Shown: positions 10,501-20,019 of the stretch, in pieces
Layout: every line of letters begins with the position of its first letter
How positions within the stretch are numbered: position 1 is the stretch's first letter
Assembly: GCA_963931865.1 (NCBI GenBank)
Contig: OZ007516.1
Coordinates: forward strand, 5,987,897-6,051,896
DNA: 64,000 bases
Origin: Axinella damicornis
Lineage: Eukaryota > Porifera > Demospongiae > Axinellida > Axinellidae
Direction: 5' to 3'
Position numbers and translations under genes: made by a program
The notes under the pieces: generated by a model
The model's input: only the letters and a program-made list of their open reading frames with translations
The model's database searches: none
Told to the model about the DNA's origin: nothing

Positions 10501-13500
10501 TTGTGCAAAGGAGGAGAGAAATGGCCCACCCAGCTCCAACCAAGAGCTTTTCAAGGCCAAGCCCAAAAGCGGCCATGCTACCTAGGCTCAGTGCTGAAGA
10601 GGAGAGAAATGGCCCACCCAGCTCCAACCAAGAGCTTTTCAAGGCCAAGCCCAAAAGCGGCCATGCTACCTAGGCTCAGTGCTGAAACCCACCCACCTCC
10701 CCCTGTCCCGCCCTCTCTGCTGGCGCAGAGCCTAAGTCCCAAGGACATTGCCGGAAGTCTGACATCACTGATGAAAGTCTCATGCCGTCTGTAGACGGCT
10801 TTATTGGTTAAAGTGTTAAGTGCGAGTACAAAATTGAAAGTACCTTTATTTAGAGGTTACTGATTTCAGATATTTTTACAGAATCAGTTCATTGTGATGT
10901 ATAGCTAATCATTAAGCTATTAAATTATCAGCAAACACAAATTTTACCTGCACTTGCTAAAGTTAGTACCTACATGATAGTAGCGTTAAGTTAGTATAAT
11001 TATCAACGTTGCAGCAACATTCCCACACTATCATACAGGAGACATCAACTGAACTATACTGTTAACTTATTTACCACAAATGCTTCGGATTGTTGAGCTG
11101 CAATAGTCAAATTCCTGAATCTGAGTTCAGAAGGAATCATTGTTGCAGCAGCCCATGCGCCAAATCCCCCGTCCAACGAGAGACTAGCTCTGTGATACTC
11201 GGGGGGATGAAAGTGAGTGTCCACAAGTCCTGGCATTAGGAACTGGCTGTGTGCATAGGTGTGGGTGTGTGGGTATGTGTGTGTGCATGCATATGTGTGT
11301 GTGCGTGTGTAACGAGGTAAGCTACCTTCTTTCTCTGTTTCATCCTCTACAACCATCGTTGCTACGTAGTCTCATGGGCCAGCCTCTCGCCACACCCCAT
11401 TGTGGGTGTGGCAAGAGGCTGGCCCACGAGATTACCTATTGCGTGCCTGATTAGCCAGAGAACGCCGTTCCTGATTAGCCAGAAATGGCCATTATTGGAA
11501 AATGAGACACGTATTTCACTTTTTGCACTGCTAAGCCGTGCAAACAGTGAAATACGCAGTGTGCAAGTTCAATGTAAATCTGCATCTTACTATTCAGATT
11601 TAAATTAAAACGCTACATGATTAGTTATCGTTCTGGAAAGGCAAAAATCATGTACTCAAGGATTGTCCTCAGCCCAACACCCCACCAAACTAGCTACCCT
11701 CTCCTCAACAGAGTGGACCACTTTTCTCCTCACCAATTATATACACCATATACGTTGGCTTTACTTTTTTGGGAGAACCAGAGTCCACTTGGACTAATGA
11801 CACTCATATATAGTCTGGTCTCAGCCCCAGAGTCTGAGACCCAGTATCACACACGGGCTACAGGAAGCGATCCGCAGTGGGGTTTGTTGGGGTCTGGGGC
11901 CAAGACTAATGCAGTCTAGCTAGCTATGTATATATAGTGCAACAAACAGATCAGCATTGTTACATACGTACAGGTGTACATTAGGTAAACTGCAACACGC
12001 AATGCTGTGTTCACAGTCAGTTTCATGAACAAGACTTTTACCTGTCTTCTAGATTGTCAACAGCAGATGTGCGGAATTCATGCTGTTCAGCAAGATTCTC
12101 CAGCTCAGAGGCTGGTTGCACAAACACAATCTAGAATGTGCGTATGAGAGGAGAGGAAAGCATGCACTCAGCGAGAAGTAAAACACTATTTTAAGTCTTA
12201 TTGAGAAGTAGAGATACTTAATGATATCTTATAGCACAATCTGTACGTAGCTAGGTGGTTAAAGTACTGGACTGTGGTGTGAGAGGTCATGGACAGGATT
12301 GATCATGAGTCCCACCATGGCCAGCTGCACCTAGGAAGGGTTTTGTGGTGTCCCTCCATTTCCCTGGAAGTACACTAGGGTAGTCTCGGTCCCAGACCCA
12401 AACCCACCCCAGCACGGATCGCATCTAGTATCACGTGAGTGATACTGGAAGTGATCCGCGCTGGGGTTGGTTTGGGTCTGGGGCCGAGACAACTGGTAGG
12501 GATGATAGCATACCGAAAATAGTGCAGTTTTATGCTACCATCCCCACCTTGTCTCCCTGCTCTTTGCAGTTCTACATTTTTTATTCTTGTATAGAGTCAT
12601 AGACTCCATGTAAGGGATAGCACAGATCAATTTATGCTAATACAAAAACCTCTAAAGCTCTCCGCCCTCCACGCGCCTGATTGACCGGCTGGGCGGAGAG
12701 GGGCTAGCGGCTAGACTGATTTTTCCCCCTTCAACCCACCCACTATATAGCTACCTGCTGGTATACCGTACTTACTTTCTCTCTAGGACATACATGCACT
12801 CAGAGTGGTTACCACGCCTATATTCTGATGCGGCTGCTGCCGTGCGCAATTATAGCCTCGCATAGACGCATAAAAGTATGTGAGCACGGCTCTTTCACGC
12901 CACTAGTTTTCTCCACAGGAGGCATGGGACCAGCTGGCAGCTGCTACTATTACAATACATCGCCTCCAAAAGACTTACGTGTACGCAAGACTACAGCAAG
13001 ACAATCAACTGGCTCCGATGCTCTATCGGTTTTTCCTGGTGAGATCAACCGTTTTGTGCCTGCGAGGAGCACGCTCCTCATTCCACCACTCAGCCAAGCA
13101 AGTGGACTACGACGCCCCAATGGGTGTGGCCATCAGCGAGGGCCGTGTCCCCAGCCACTGAACTTGTCTGCAGCCGGTTTTCAATTTTAACCCTGAGCCT
13201 CTCATCCTAGCATATCATCTGGTCAGCAAAAACAAATTTTTCACAAATAATCGTATGCATGATCATTGCGTGGATATGCTTGACAATTTTGTTTCAACCA
13301 CATGCACAGCAAGCAGGGAAGAGAGCAGTTCAGCTATATGGTTAACATGTGACTTGCAGTGCAATTTGCACTGAAAGCCATGCTATATTATCTTGTCCCT
13401 ACGGTACTCAGTGAATCAGTGCATGTGGTCATTTGTGGGTGTGTCTATTAGAAAGTAGTATGATGCTAAACAGGCAGGGAGAACAGCAGCGACTGTCTTG

Positions 13501-16190
13501 AAACGTGTTTCTGTAGTTTTTCCCTGCGCGCGGATACGCGCACCATATCAATACATTAAGATTTTAACGTGTGTGTGTCTGTCTGTCTGTGCTTGACGGA
13601 AGTGGGTTGCTCGTGGGGCGGGATTGGACTATAGTGACGCGCGACCTTCGTACTTCGTACTTCAATTTGTTTACTGAACCTCGAAGAATGTTCGAGAACA
13701 TTGGGCTGGAATCCGGTTGGGGCTGCAAGCGGATGCATGCAATCGGGAGCAGCAGTCGAAGCGAGCAGCAGTTGGCAATCGGGGAGCAGCAGCCGAAGCG
13801 GACGCGATCGGGATCAGTAGCTGAAACGGACACAATCGAGGAGCAGCAGACGCAAACGGGGAGCAGCAGCTGAAGCGGACGTAATCGGGGGGCAAGCGGA
13901 CACAATCGGGGAGCAGCAGCTCTGCACAGACAGCTGTCCGGCGCCGGATTACTCACGGTAGGCGAACGAGGGGGAAGTAGCTGAGCGAGCGAAGCGAGCG
14001 AAGCTACATTAAGCGCTATTTCTTGTCTCCAAAAATAAAGCCGTGTGGAATACAGCGTCGTGGAATGGTCATCAGTATTTACAAAAACGCTTCGTCCGGC
14101 CCTTTCTATTCTGTTCGTGCCTATTTCAATACGGTCTCCCAAAGAGGGGAATCAAGATGGCGGTTATTCGCTCTCAATTAAGTTCGAAGGCAGTTCAACC
14201 TAGCCACAAAACGCTTCCGTCCCGCCCTAGAGCTTCCTATGGCGTATCTCCCAACAGTAGAATCGAGTTGCTGGCGGTCTTCGCACTGGAGATTTTTTGG
14301 TGAATAGTTTGCTGGAATTGATTTAACCAGCTTACAACGGCTCTGTGACAGTGTGAGCTGCTATAATACAACAGAGAAGCGCTGATCAACTGGTGCACTA
14401 ACAACCACAAACCGTTCCAAAATCTCAGTTCATCCTTGGAACAAGAAATGCCAAGCTGATAAACCTAACTGCCTCCTTTGTCCAAAAGAACTTAAAGAAA
14501 CGAACCACCAGTTAGCTAAGCAATAACGGTCATAGAATGTTGCCTAATGGGTCTCACGGCCCCAAATTGTCATCAATATATTAAGATTTTAACGTGTGTG
14601 TGTGTGAGTGACGGAAGTGGGACGTTTGTGGGGCGGGACTAGACTGGTGACGCGCGACCTTCGTACTTCACTGAACCGCGAACTCTACGAAGAAAGTTGG
14701 GCATGGGCTGGACTACAAGCGGACGCAATCGGGGAGCTGCAGTTGAAGCGGACGCAATCGAGGAGCAGCAGTTGAATCGGATGCAATCGGCGAGGAGCAG
14801 CCAAAGCGGACGCAAATCGGGGACCGAGAGCAGCTGTAGCGGACGCAAGCGGCAAGCAGCAGCTGAAGCGGACGGATACGGGGAACAGTAGTTTGGAGCG
14901 GATCGATGCAATCGGGGAGCAGTAGCCGAAGCGGACGCAATCGCGGGGAGCAGCAGCTCTGCACTGAGAGCTGTTCGGCGCTGGAATAGTTGTAGGCGAA
15001 CAAGGGGGAAGTAGCTGAGCGAACGAAGCGAGCGAAGCTACTTATTATTATTATTCTTAAATGATGCTTAGTCTGCATGTTGACTACCCTCCCTGCTTTG
15101 TGTCGAGTAAGTTTGATTTCACTAGCTTACTTTCTGTGTGAGAAAAAATGGGGTTGAACAAATTGTCTGGCCACGCCCACCGCGCGAATACTGCTGCACT
15201 GTAACAAATTTTACTAGGAATCTATAGGCATGCCGTTTGTGTCAAAACTCGGATCTTTATGAAACCAAGTGATCTACACTGATGTTTGCTAAATATCAAT
15301 CGACATTTTACTAAACATCGTTCAACATTTGCTAAACATCGATGACATAATTGTATCATAGTATCTATGAGCATCGATCGACATTATTTTACTAAACATC
15401 GATCAATGTTTAGCGAAGAATGTTCGAGAACATTGGGCATGGGCAATCGGGGAGCAGCAGTTGAAGCGGGCACAATCGGGGAGCATCAGCCGAAGCGGAC
15501 GCAATCGAGAGCAGCAGCTGCATGAAGCGGACGCAAGCGGCGAGAAGCAGCTGAAGCGGATGCAAAGTTGAAACGGGGAGCAGCAGTCGATACAATCGCG
15601 CGGGGAGCAGCAGCTGAAGCGGACGCAATCGGGGAGCAGCAGCACTGCACAGAGAGCTGTCTGGCACCGGATTACTCACGTAGGCGAACGAGGGGGGGAA
15701 GTAGCTGAGCGGCGAGCGAAGCTACTTGTAATGGGTGGTGCGAGCGCTGGTGAGAAAAGTAATCAACTTTGCTTGGACAAAATAATGCAATAGTCTCGCG
15801 GGGCCAGACCCACACGGGCCCCGCGAGACTAAGCAAGGGGAAAAATTATATAGGCCCTTCTCTACAGCTTCACAACCATGCACAGAAAAATCTGTCTCTG
15901 CATGCGCGGCCTCTGCCGATGGCCGCTTCACCGTTGAGGAGCTTCCTGCGGGCCTAGTTCGCCAGTGGATATAACGGCAGTGATGGCAAAAACAAAAAAG
16001 AAAATAATTCACTCACGTCTCCAGATGTTCGGTCGACGCCTACGAGTTGGTCTGGCAACACTTCGAGCTCACTGCTTGTCCGCATGTGCACGACAGTCCC
16101 CCGGTACACATCCGGGTGACGGCTCCAGCAGGTAGCAGATAAACACAGAAGCAAGCTCGCGTAAACTATCCCAAACCTCATCTTTGACAT
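4540..16190 (-). CDS. GDA: Guanine deaminase-like amidohydrolase, copy A (15 exons, 482 aa)
   Basis: Guanine deaminase hydrolyses guanine to xanthine with a zinc-dependent amidohydrolase fold. Exons: 16017-16190, 12042-12130, 11075-11246, 9978-10065, 9299-9407, 9125-9152, 8252-8362, 7877-7957, 7244-7341, 6140-6210, 5707-5868, 5329-5363, 5118-5210, 4886-4913, 4540-4649. All junctions are GT-AG and in phase; the total is 1449 nt. The start is the first ATG after an in-frame stop. Aligned landmarks: HxH at H99/H101 in PGLVDTHFH, NGTTTA-like LGTTTAG, H259, H289, HCP at 310-312, D341, LATLGG, and VGKAFDALL near the end. Odd points: residues 5-20 form a hydrophobic signal-like stretch. The usual HxxE is HFAD (E to D262). 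The residues expected to contact guanine (Gln after HxH, Arg in TPRF) are E104 and Y231. The family is firm; guanine as substrate is not. Most introns carry repeats. Confidence 0.9.
6383..7012. repeat. 23-bp minisatellite in GDA-A intron 9
   Basis: About 27 head-to-tail copies of AGGGATGGATGTGTCATACA plus GCT, nearly identical, with one copy missing TCATACA-type bases and one carrying an extra TATA. Copy B lacks the array entirely at the same intron position (near 32240), so it grew after the duplication. Confidence 0.95.
7399..7444. mobile_element. 46-bp micro-palindrome with 9-bp TSD
   Basis: Palindrome TAATCTCGTTCCCAGACTC ... GGTCTGGGCATGAGACTA flanked by ACATGCTCA on both sides (7390-7398, 7445-7453). 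Present also in copy B (32645-32690), so it predates the duplication. It has the ends and TSD length of the larger 962-1540 element but almost no interior. Confidence 0.8.
8554..8601. mobile_element. 48-bp micro-palindrome, TAGTCTC family
   Basis: TAGTCTCATTCCCAGACC ... GGTCTGGGCACGAGACTA. Flanks CCCAATTCA and CCTGAATCA match at only 6 of 9 positions, consistent with a decayed target duplication. Same position in copy B, in intron 6 side of the GDA gene. Confidence 0.65.
8680..9081. mobile_element. 402-bp MITE, TAGCCTCG family, 9-bp TSD (copy A)
   Basis: Starts TAGCCTCGTTCCCAGTCCC and ends GGGACTGGGAACGAAGTTA, with inverted arms of about 100 bp. The TSD is ACACAACAC (8671-8679 and 9082-9090). 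It is the same length in copy B (33930-34331), so it was there before the duplication. Confidence 0.88.
9178..9236. repeat. 26-bp minisatellite, two units (copy A)
   Basis: Two units of GCCATTGCCAYACCTGATAA in GDA intron 5, next to the 28-nt exon 6. Copy B has about seven units at the same place (34435-34618). Confidence 0.85.
9490..9641. mobile_element. Foldback MITE, AAGCCTC/GAGGCTA ends
   Basis: 152-bp inverted repeat (GCCTCATTCCCAGG ... CCTGGGAATGAGGC) with a second inner palindrome around GATGGATGCGGAAGAGCG. No target duplication can be seen. Present in copy B at about 34870-35022. Confidence 0.7.
10511..10686. repeat. 88-bp tandem duplication in GDA-A intron 3
   Basis: Two units from GAGGAGAGAAATGGCCC to GCTCAGTGCTGAA, nearly identical. 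The same pair is in copy B (35902-36077). A 104-codon plus-strand frame crosses it in both copies, but it is antisense to the host gene and explained by the repeat. Confidence 0.85.
11367..11434. mobile_element. 68-bp palindrome, TAGTCTC family
   Basis: TAGTCTCATGGGCCAGCC ... GGCTGGCCCACGAGATTA around a short AT-poor loop. Also in copy B near 36693-36761. The 9-bp flanks no longer match. Confidence 0.65.
11811..11908. mobile_element. 98-bp palindromic MITE, TAGTCT family
   Basis: TAGTCTGGTCTCAGCCCCAG ... CTGGGGCCAAGACTA with an inner palindrome. In GDA intron 2 in both copies. Confidence 0.6.
12240..12370 (+). repeat. Possible tRNA-derived SINE remnant
   Basis: Contains TAGCTAGGTGGTTAAAGTAC, which resembles a tRNA A-box region, and a weak B-box-like GGACAGGATTGATC about 30 bp later. 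Present in both copies inside GDA intron 1. No full tRNA fold is supported. Confidence 0.3.
12381..12488. mobile_element. Palindromic MITE, TAGTCTCGG family
   Basis: TAGTCTCGGTCCCAGACCC ... GGGTCTGGGGCCGAGACA, about 108 bp, with inner arms around a CACGTGAGTGATAC centre. Flanks ACACTAGGG and ACTGGTAGG are a poor match. In both copies. Confidence 0.6.
12829..13161 (+). pseudogene. Retroelement-derived C-terminal fragment, antisense in GDA-A intron 1
   Basis: Plus-strand frames read EHGSFTPLVFSTGGMGPAG, then QQDNQLAPMLY and RSTVLCLRGARSSFHHSAKQ, ending at a stop after GRVPSH. The order and motifs resemble the C-terminal tail found at the end of many metazoan retroelement polyproteins (FTPLVFS ... 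LRxxxxCIRGARSS). This recognition is from memory. In copy A the frame shifts near 12975; in copy B the same stretch is one open frame. No reverse transcriptase remains next to it. Confidence 0.5.
13547..14007 (+). mobile_element. Minisatellite-bearing element, Helentron/HINE-like, copy 1
   Basis: Begins ATCAATACATTAAGATTTTA followed by a GT-rich run. It then has a conserved block with ATGTTCGAGAACAT and a run of about 29-bp units (GAGCAGCAGCTGAAGCGGAC type). It ends AGTAGCTGAGCGAGCGAAG ... AGCTAC, which can fold as a stem-loop. Five related copies share the same two ends here. No protein is encoded; Cys/Leu-rich frames on the other strand come from the unit. Confidence 0.65.
14572..15042 (+). 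mobile_element. Minisatellite-bearing element, copy 2
   Basis: Same start (ATCAATATATTAAG) and same 3' hairpin region as the 13547 copy, with a different number and order of the 29-bp units. It is followed by a short ATT repeat. Confidence 0.65.
15413..15727 (+). mobile_element. Minisatellite-bearing element, 5'-incomplete copy 3
   Basis: Starts within the ATGTTCGAGAACAT block and keeps the units and the 3' AGTAGCTGAGC ... GAAGCTACTT end. It is preceded by repeats of ACTAAACATCGATCRACAT (15270-15412) that seem unrelated. Confidence 0.6.
15791..15831. mobile_element. 41-bp micro-palindrome just 3' of GDA-A exon 1
   Basis: TAGTCTCGCGGGGCCAGACC ... GGCCCCGCGAGACTA. Left flank ATAATGCAA. The right copy of this flank is intact in copy B (41085-41093) but partly lost here. 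Confidence 0.75.
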
Positions 16191-16505
16191 ATAGACTGTC
16201 TGACGATTCAGATTCAACCAAAACTTCCCTTTTTATTGTCTGCGAGTTGGAAGTGGTAGCTATACATGTACCGTCATTCGACACCTGTACTAGTATAGTA
16301 GGCCTATGTTCATCTTCACTGTAGATACCTATTCCATGCATGTAACTCAAAACTGGTCTGGAATCATATATAGCTACCACTACTTGTTGGGATTCATACA
16401 GAAATAGCTACAAGTGATCATTGAACATGAAAGTTTGTGAAGCTTTTAATGGGGGGCACTTTATTTTGAGACAAGATAGACAAAGACTCCACATTAACTT
16501 ATGTA

Positions 16506-16702
16506 CAGTCAAACCTCCGAACAAAGGACACTTTGGAAACAATATAAATTCAAGTCTTTTGTCCTTTGTAGAGAGGTTGTCCTCTTCTCGGAGGTTCAAA
16601 ATGTATTAGAACCATAGGCAAACCAATTATTTGGGTCCTTTGTGGAGAGGTTTATTATATTGTGTCCCTATCTCGGAGGGTCCACTATCGGAGGTTTGAC
16701 TG
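16506..16702. mobile_element. Tc1/mariner-like MITE, TA target
   Basis: 197-bp element with ends CAGTCAAACCTCCG and CGGAGGTTTGACTG between two TA dinucleotides (16504-16505 and 16703-16704). The interior repeats imperfect TCCTTTGT and GAGAGGTT motifs. It lies upstream of the GDA-A start. Confidence 0.8.
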
Positions 16703-16870
16703 TACTAGTTTTCAACACTAGTGGACCCGAATTGAGAGTACGTCGTTGTAGCGGGCACTTGACTCTTACCATAAACTAATACTCAGATAGCCATACTATA
16801 ACAACACTAGCTTGTAGTTTGATGTATGGTGGACCAGCCACAGGCTGAAGGCCAGGACATTCCTCTCCAA

Positions 16871-16872
<2 letters not shown>

Positions 16873-16937
<65 letters not shown>
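16873..16937. repeat. TCTA microsatellite
   Basis: About 16 TCTA units, with one interruption, upstream of GDA-A. The rest of 16300-17000 holds nothing I recognise beyond the MITE. Confidence 0.9.
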
Positions 16938-17030
16938 CACTGTAAAAAGACCAGGGTTGTTATAACTGAGTTTGGTTACAGCAGTTGGAATTAGATAGGT
17001 AGCAGGTATAATTATATGTATCTGCTTTTA

Positions 17031-19165
17031 GGAGATACTTTGTTAACAAGCATGGGGACATTAATTTTGGTGACAAACAAGTGGACCCATTTATGACAAG
17101 CATTCAAGTGGCCTCTCATGCATTAGCTAATGTTTGAAGGACACTTCGGTAACAAACAGACACATTGTAAGCTTTTATTGGACAATTTGGTAGCTAACAA
17201 GCATTTTTGGCACGCAAAATAATCGGCAACTACGGTAGCAGGTATATATGTACCTGCTTTTAGGAGATTTTTTTTTTTTCTTTTTTTTTTTTCTATAATA
17301 TATTCTGCAAATGCATGGATACATACAATAGCAATTTATGCTAATACATGGTACATATCCAGTTATATTTAGACATAGTTATCTAGTGCAGACTTAAAAG
17401 AATTCAAAGGAAGTGCAGCAATATGATATGGGAGTGAATTCCAAAAGGAAATAGTGCTAGGGAAATAAGAGTACAGGTAATAATTATGTTTAGCAAATGG
17501 CCTGGTAAGTGATAATGGATTTACAGAGCGAGAAGCAAAAGTGGCGGTTCTGTAGTCGAATGGAGGATCATGATAAATGGACTGCCCATGAATCATTCTG
17601 TGAAGCAGACATACTTTCATTTTGAGTCTTCTCGAGCCCAGGGGGGGAATATGGAGTGACTCCAACATTGCTGGATACTCAACTTGGGGGCGCCACTGCT
17701 TTGAGCAAATTCTACTAGCAAATCTCTGAACTCCCTCTAATGCATTGATATCCTTCACTAGGTGTGGGTCCCAGACCTCACAACCATATTCCAAGTGCGG
17801 CCGGATAAATGAGAGGTAGTACTGTCTCAGTGTGAAGGGGTCAGCATCAGCATAAAATCTTCTGTATAGAAGGCCAAGCATCCTCCTAGTTTTAGAACAG
17901 AGCGTTTGTATGTGATGGGACCACGAGAGATCAGAAGATATGTGGATCCCAAGGTACTTGAACACCTCAACTCTATCCAGTGGAGTACCATTCAATAAGA
18001 TAGGTGACGACGGATGAATATGACTGCGCTTCCGGGAAATGAGCATATATTTACACTTGTCACCATTAAACTGAAGGTTGTTATCTGTAATCCATTGGGA
18101 TAGAGAGTCAATGTCATTTTGCAGAACTTGATAGTCTTCACTCTTTGCAATAGGTCGATACAGAAGCATGTCGTCAGCATAGAGGACCATGCTACCATCA
18201 GAGGTTGAATTAGCCACACCATTGATATAGATGTTGAATAGAAGTGGGCCTAAAACAGATCCCTGCGGTACACCAGAGATTATGGGAACTGAAGAGACGG
18301 ATGATGCTCCATTAGTGACCACAAATTGTTTTCTGTCAGTTAGGTAGTCACTAATCCACCTCACGAGATGATCATTGAGACCCATATCTTGTAACTTGTT
18401 TAGCAGTGGGCGATGGGGGACCGAATCAAATGCCTTTTTGAGGTCAAAAAATATTGCACAGACTTCTGCACCACCTTCCAACAAGCGGTACCAATGATCA
18501 GTGGCAGATAGTAGAGCTGAGACTGTTGATTTGCCTGGGGTGAACCCCCACTGACAGGGTGACAATGGACAATGTTCTGAAAGATGTTTTGACACAGAGT
18601 TAGAGATATGCCGTTCTAACAACTTGCTGACCACTGACAGCAGGGAGATAGGCCTATAGTTGGCAATGCTGTCGCTGGCCCCTGAGGATTTAGGAATAGG
18701 AACAACTGAAGATGTCTTCCAGTCACATGGAACCTGCCCAGTTCGAATAGAGAGATTAAAAAGCTTAGTCAAACTTGGTGCAATGGCATAAGCTGTATGC
18801 TTCAGCATTCTATTGGAGATTCCATCGGGACCCGAGGCTTTAGGAGATACTTTGTAACAAGCATGGGGACATTAATTTTGGTGACAAACAAGTGGACCCA
18901 TTTATGACAAGCATTCAAGTGGCCTCTCATGCATTAGCTAATGTTTGAAGGACACTTCGGTAACAAACAGACACATTGTAATAAGCTTTTATTGGACAAT
19001 TTGGTAGCTAACAAGCATTTTTGGCACGCAAAATAATCGGCAACTACGGTAGCAGGTATATATGTACCTGCTTTTAGGAGATACTTTGTAACAAGCATGG
19101 GGACATTAATTTTGGTGACAAACAAGTGGACCCATTTATGACAAGCATTCAAGTGGCCTGATTCA
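17031..19165. repeat. ~230-bp satellite units upstream of GDA-A, split by a LINE
   Basis: Units containing AACAAGCATGGGGACATTAA, AAGTGGACCCATTTATGACA and AGCAGGTATATATGTACCTG, seen at 17031-17268 and 18839-19165. The LINE at 17269-18838 interrupts one unit. The same unit forms a longer array upstream of GDA-B (41549-42345), so the satellite belongs to the duplicated segment. Confidence 0.85.
17269..18838 (-). mobile_element. 5'-truncated CR1/Jockey-like LINE with open reverse transcriptase
   Basis: One open frame (17369-18838, 479 codons from the first Met) covers most of a non-LTR reverse transcriptase. It contains YRPISLLSVVSKLLE, FFDLKKAFDSVPH, SGVPQGSVLGPLLFNIYIN and the catalytic LYADDMLLY (YADD at residues 210-213 from that Met), then the usual thumb region. 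The apurinic endonuclease and the start of the RT are missing: the element opens in the middle of a GPDGI motif. The 3' end is an A-tail (T run at 17269-17295 on this strand). TTTAGGAGAT flanks both ends (17259-17268 and 18839-18848). The undamaged frame points to a recent insertion into the satellite. Confidence 0.93.
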
Positions 19166-19607
19166 CACAGACTGCCAACACAAAGTGCAAGGAATGCCAT
19201 GGCATCCTACTAATTATGCCAAATTACATCAGATATCAGCTTCCTGCTCGTACACGTAAGCTCTGTAATACACAAGCAAGAATGTGATAATCCATAGTGG
19301 TGACCACAAACTTTCAAGTCCAAAATAATGGTCATAGTCAAATTTCAGAGACTCTGATATGTGATGCCTAAGTTGTATCGATGAAACAAAGTCACTACAA
19401 TTGTATACGAATTAGCTACATAGTCACATTTACTGCTGGTAATGAATACATACCACATGATGCAATGCTATAATCCTGGACGAATTGGAGGCCTTACACA
19501 GGAAATCATTTCAACAGATGGTAGGTATACTACCATATGCATGGAGAGCTGGCTGTTTGGTATATGCCCAAGACAATGCCACATATATGCAATAGTCATA
19601 TGAATAC

Positions 19608-19985
19608 CAAGGTGTAGGGTTGCTTTCAGATGCCGGAAGACGTATCTTGCCTCCTCCAGCTGCTGGTAGACCCTGTTCATCTGAGTGTAAATGCTCCGCG
19701 GATCCTTCACATCAAAGAGTTGCTGAAAGTGTCTGACCATAGCAAGCAGAGCCTGGGCACTGGCAGCCTACAGAGTGAGACATGGTATATGCAACCAGAC
19801 TATGAAAACATGTGTCCTCAAGTTGGATGAACACTTGACAGGACATAAAAATATGGTGTCCAAAAAGCTGGTAGATTCCTATCTGGGCTAGTAGTATGAA
19901 TAATTGGGACTAGTAGTATGGACTAGTAGTGAAAAGCATTTTTCTTGTTGGTTTGTGTGAAAAACTCTTGATTCATAAACTCTCA

Positions 19986-20019
<34 letters not shown>

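Noticed and set aside
10359..10673. 104-codon plus-strand frame kept in both copies (also 35750-36064)
   Set aside because: Lies antisense in a GDA intron over an 88-bp tandem repeat; preservation is expected from the recent duplication, with no motif or splice support.
13564..14142. 192-codon Cys/Leu-rich minus-strand frame, and similar frames near 15078, 38805, 40604, 58062 and 60173
   Set aside because: They are translations of the 29-bp minisatellite unit and its element; the pattern follows the DNA period and varies with unit number.
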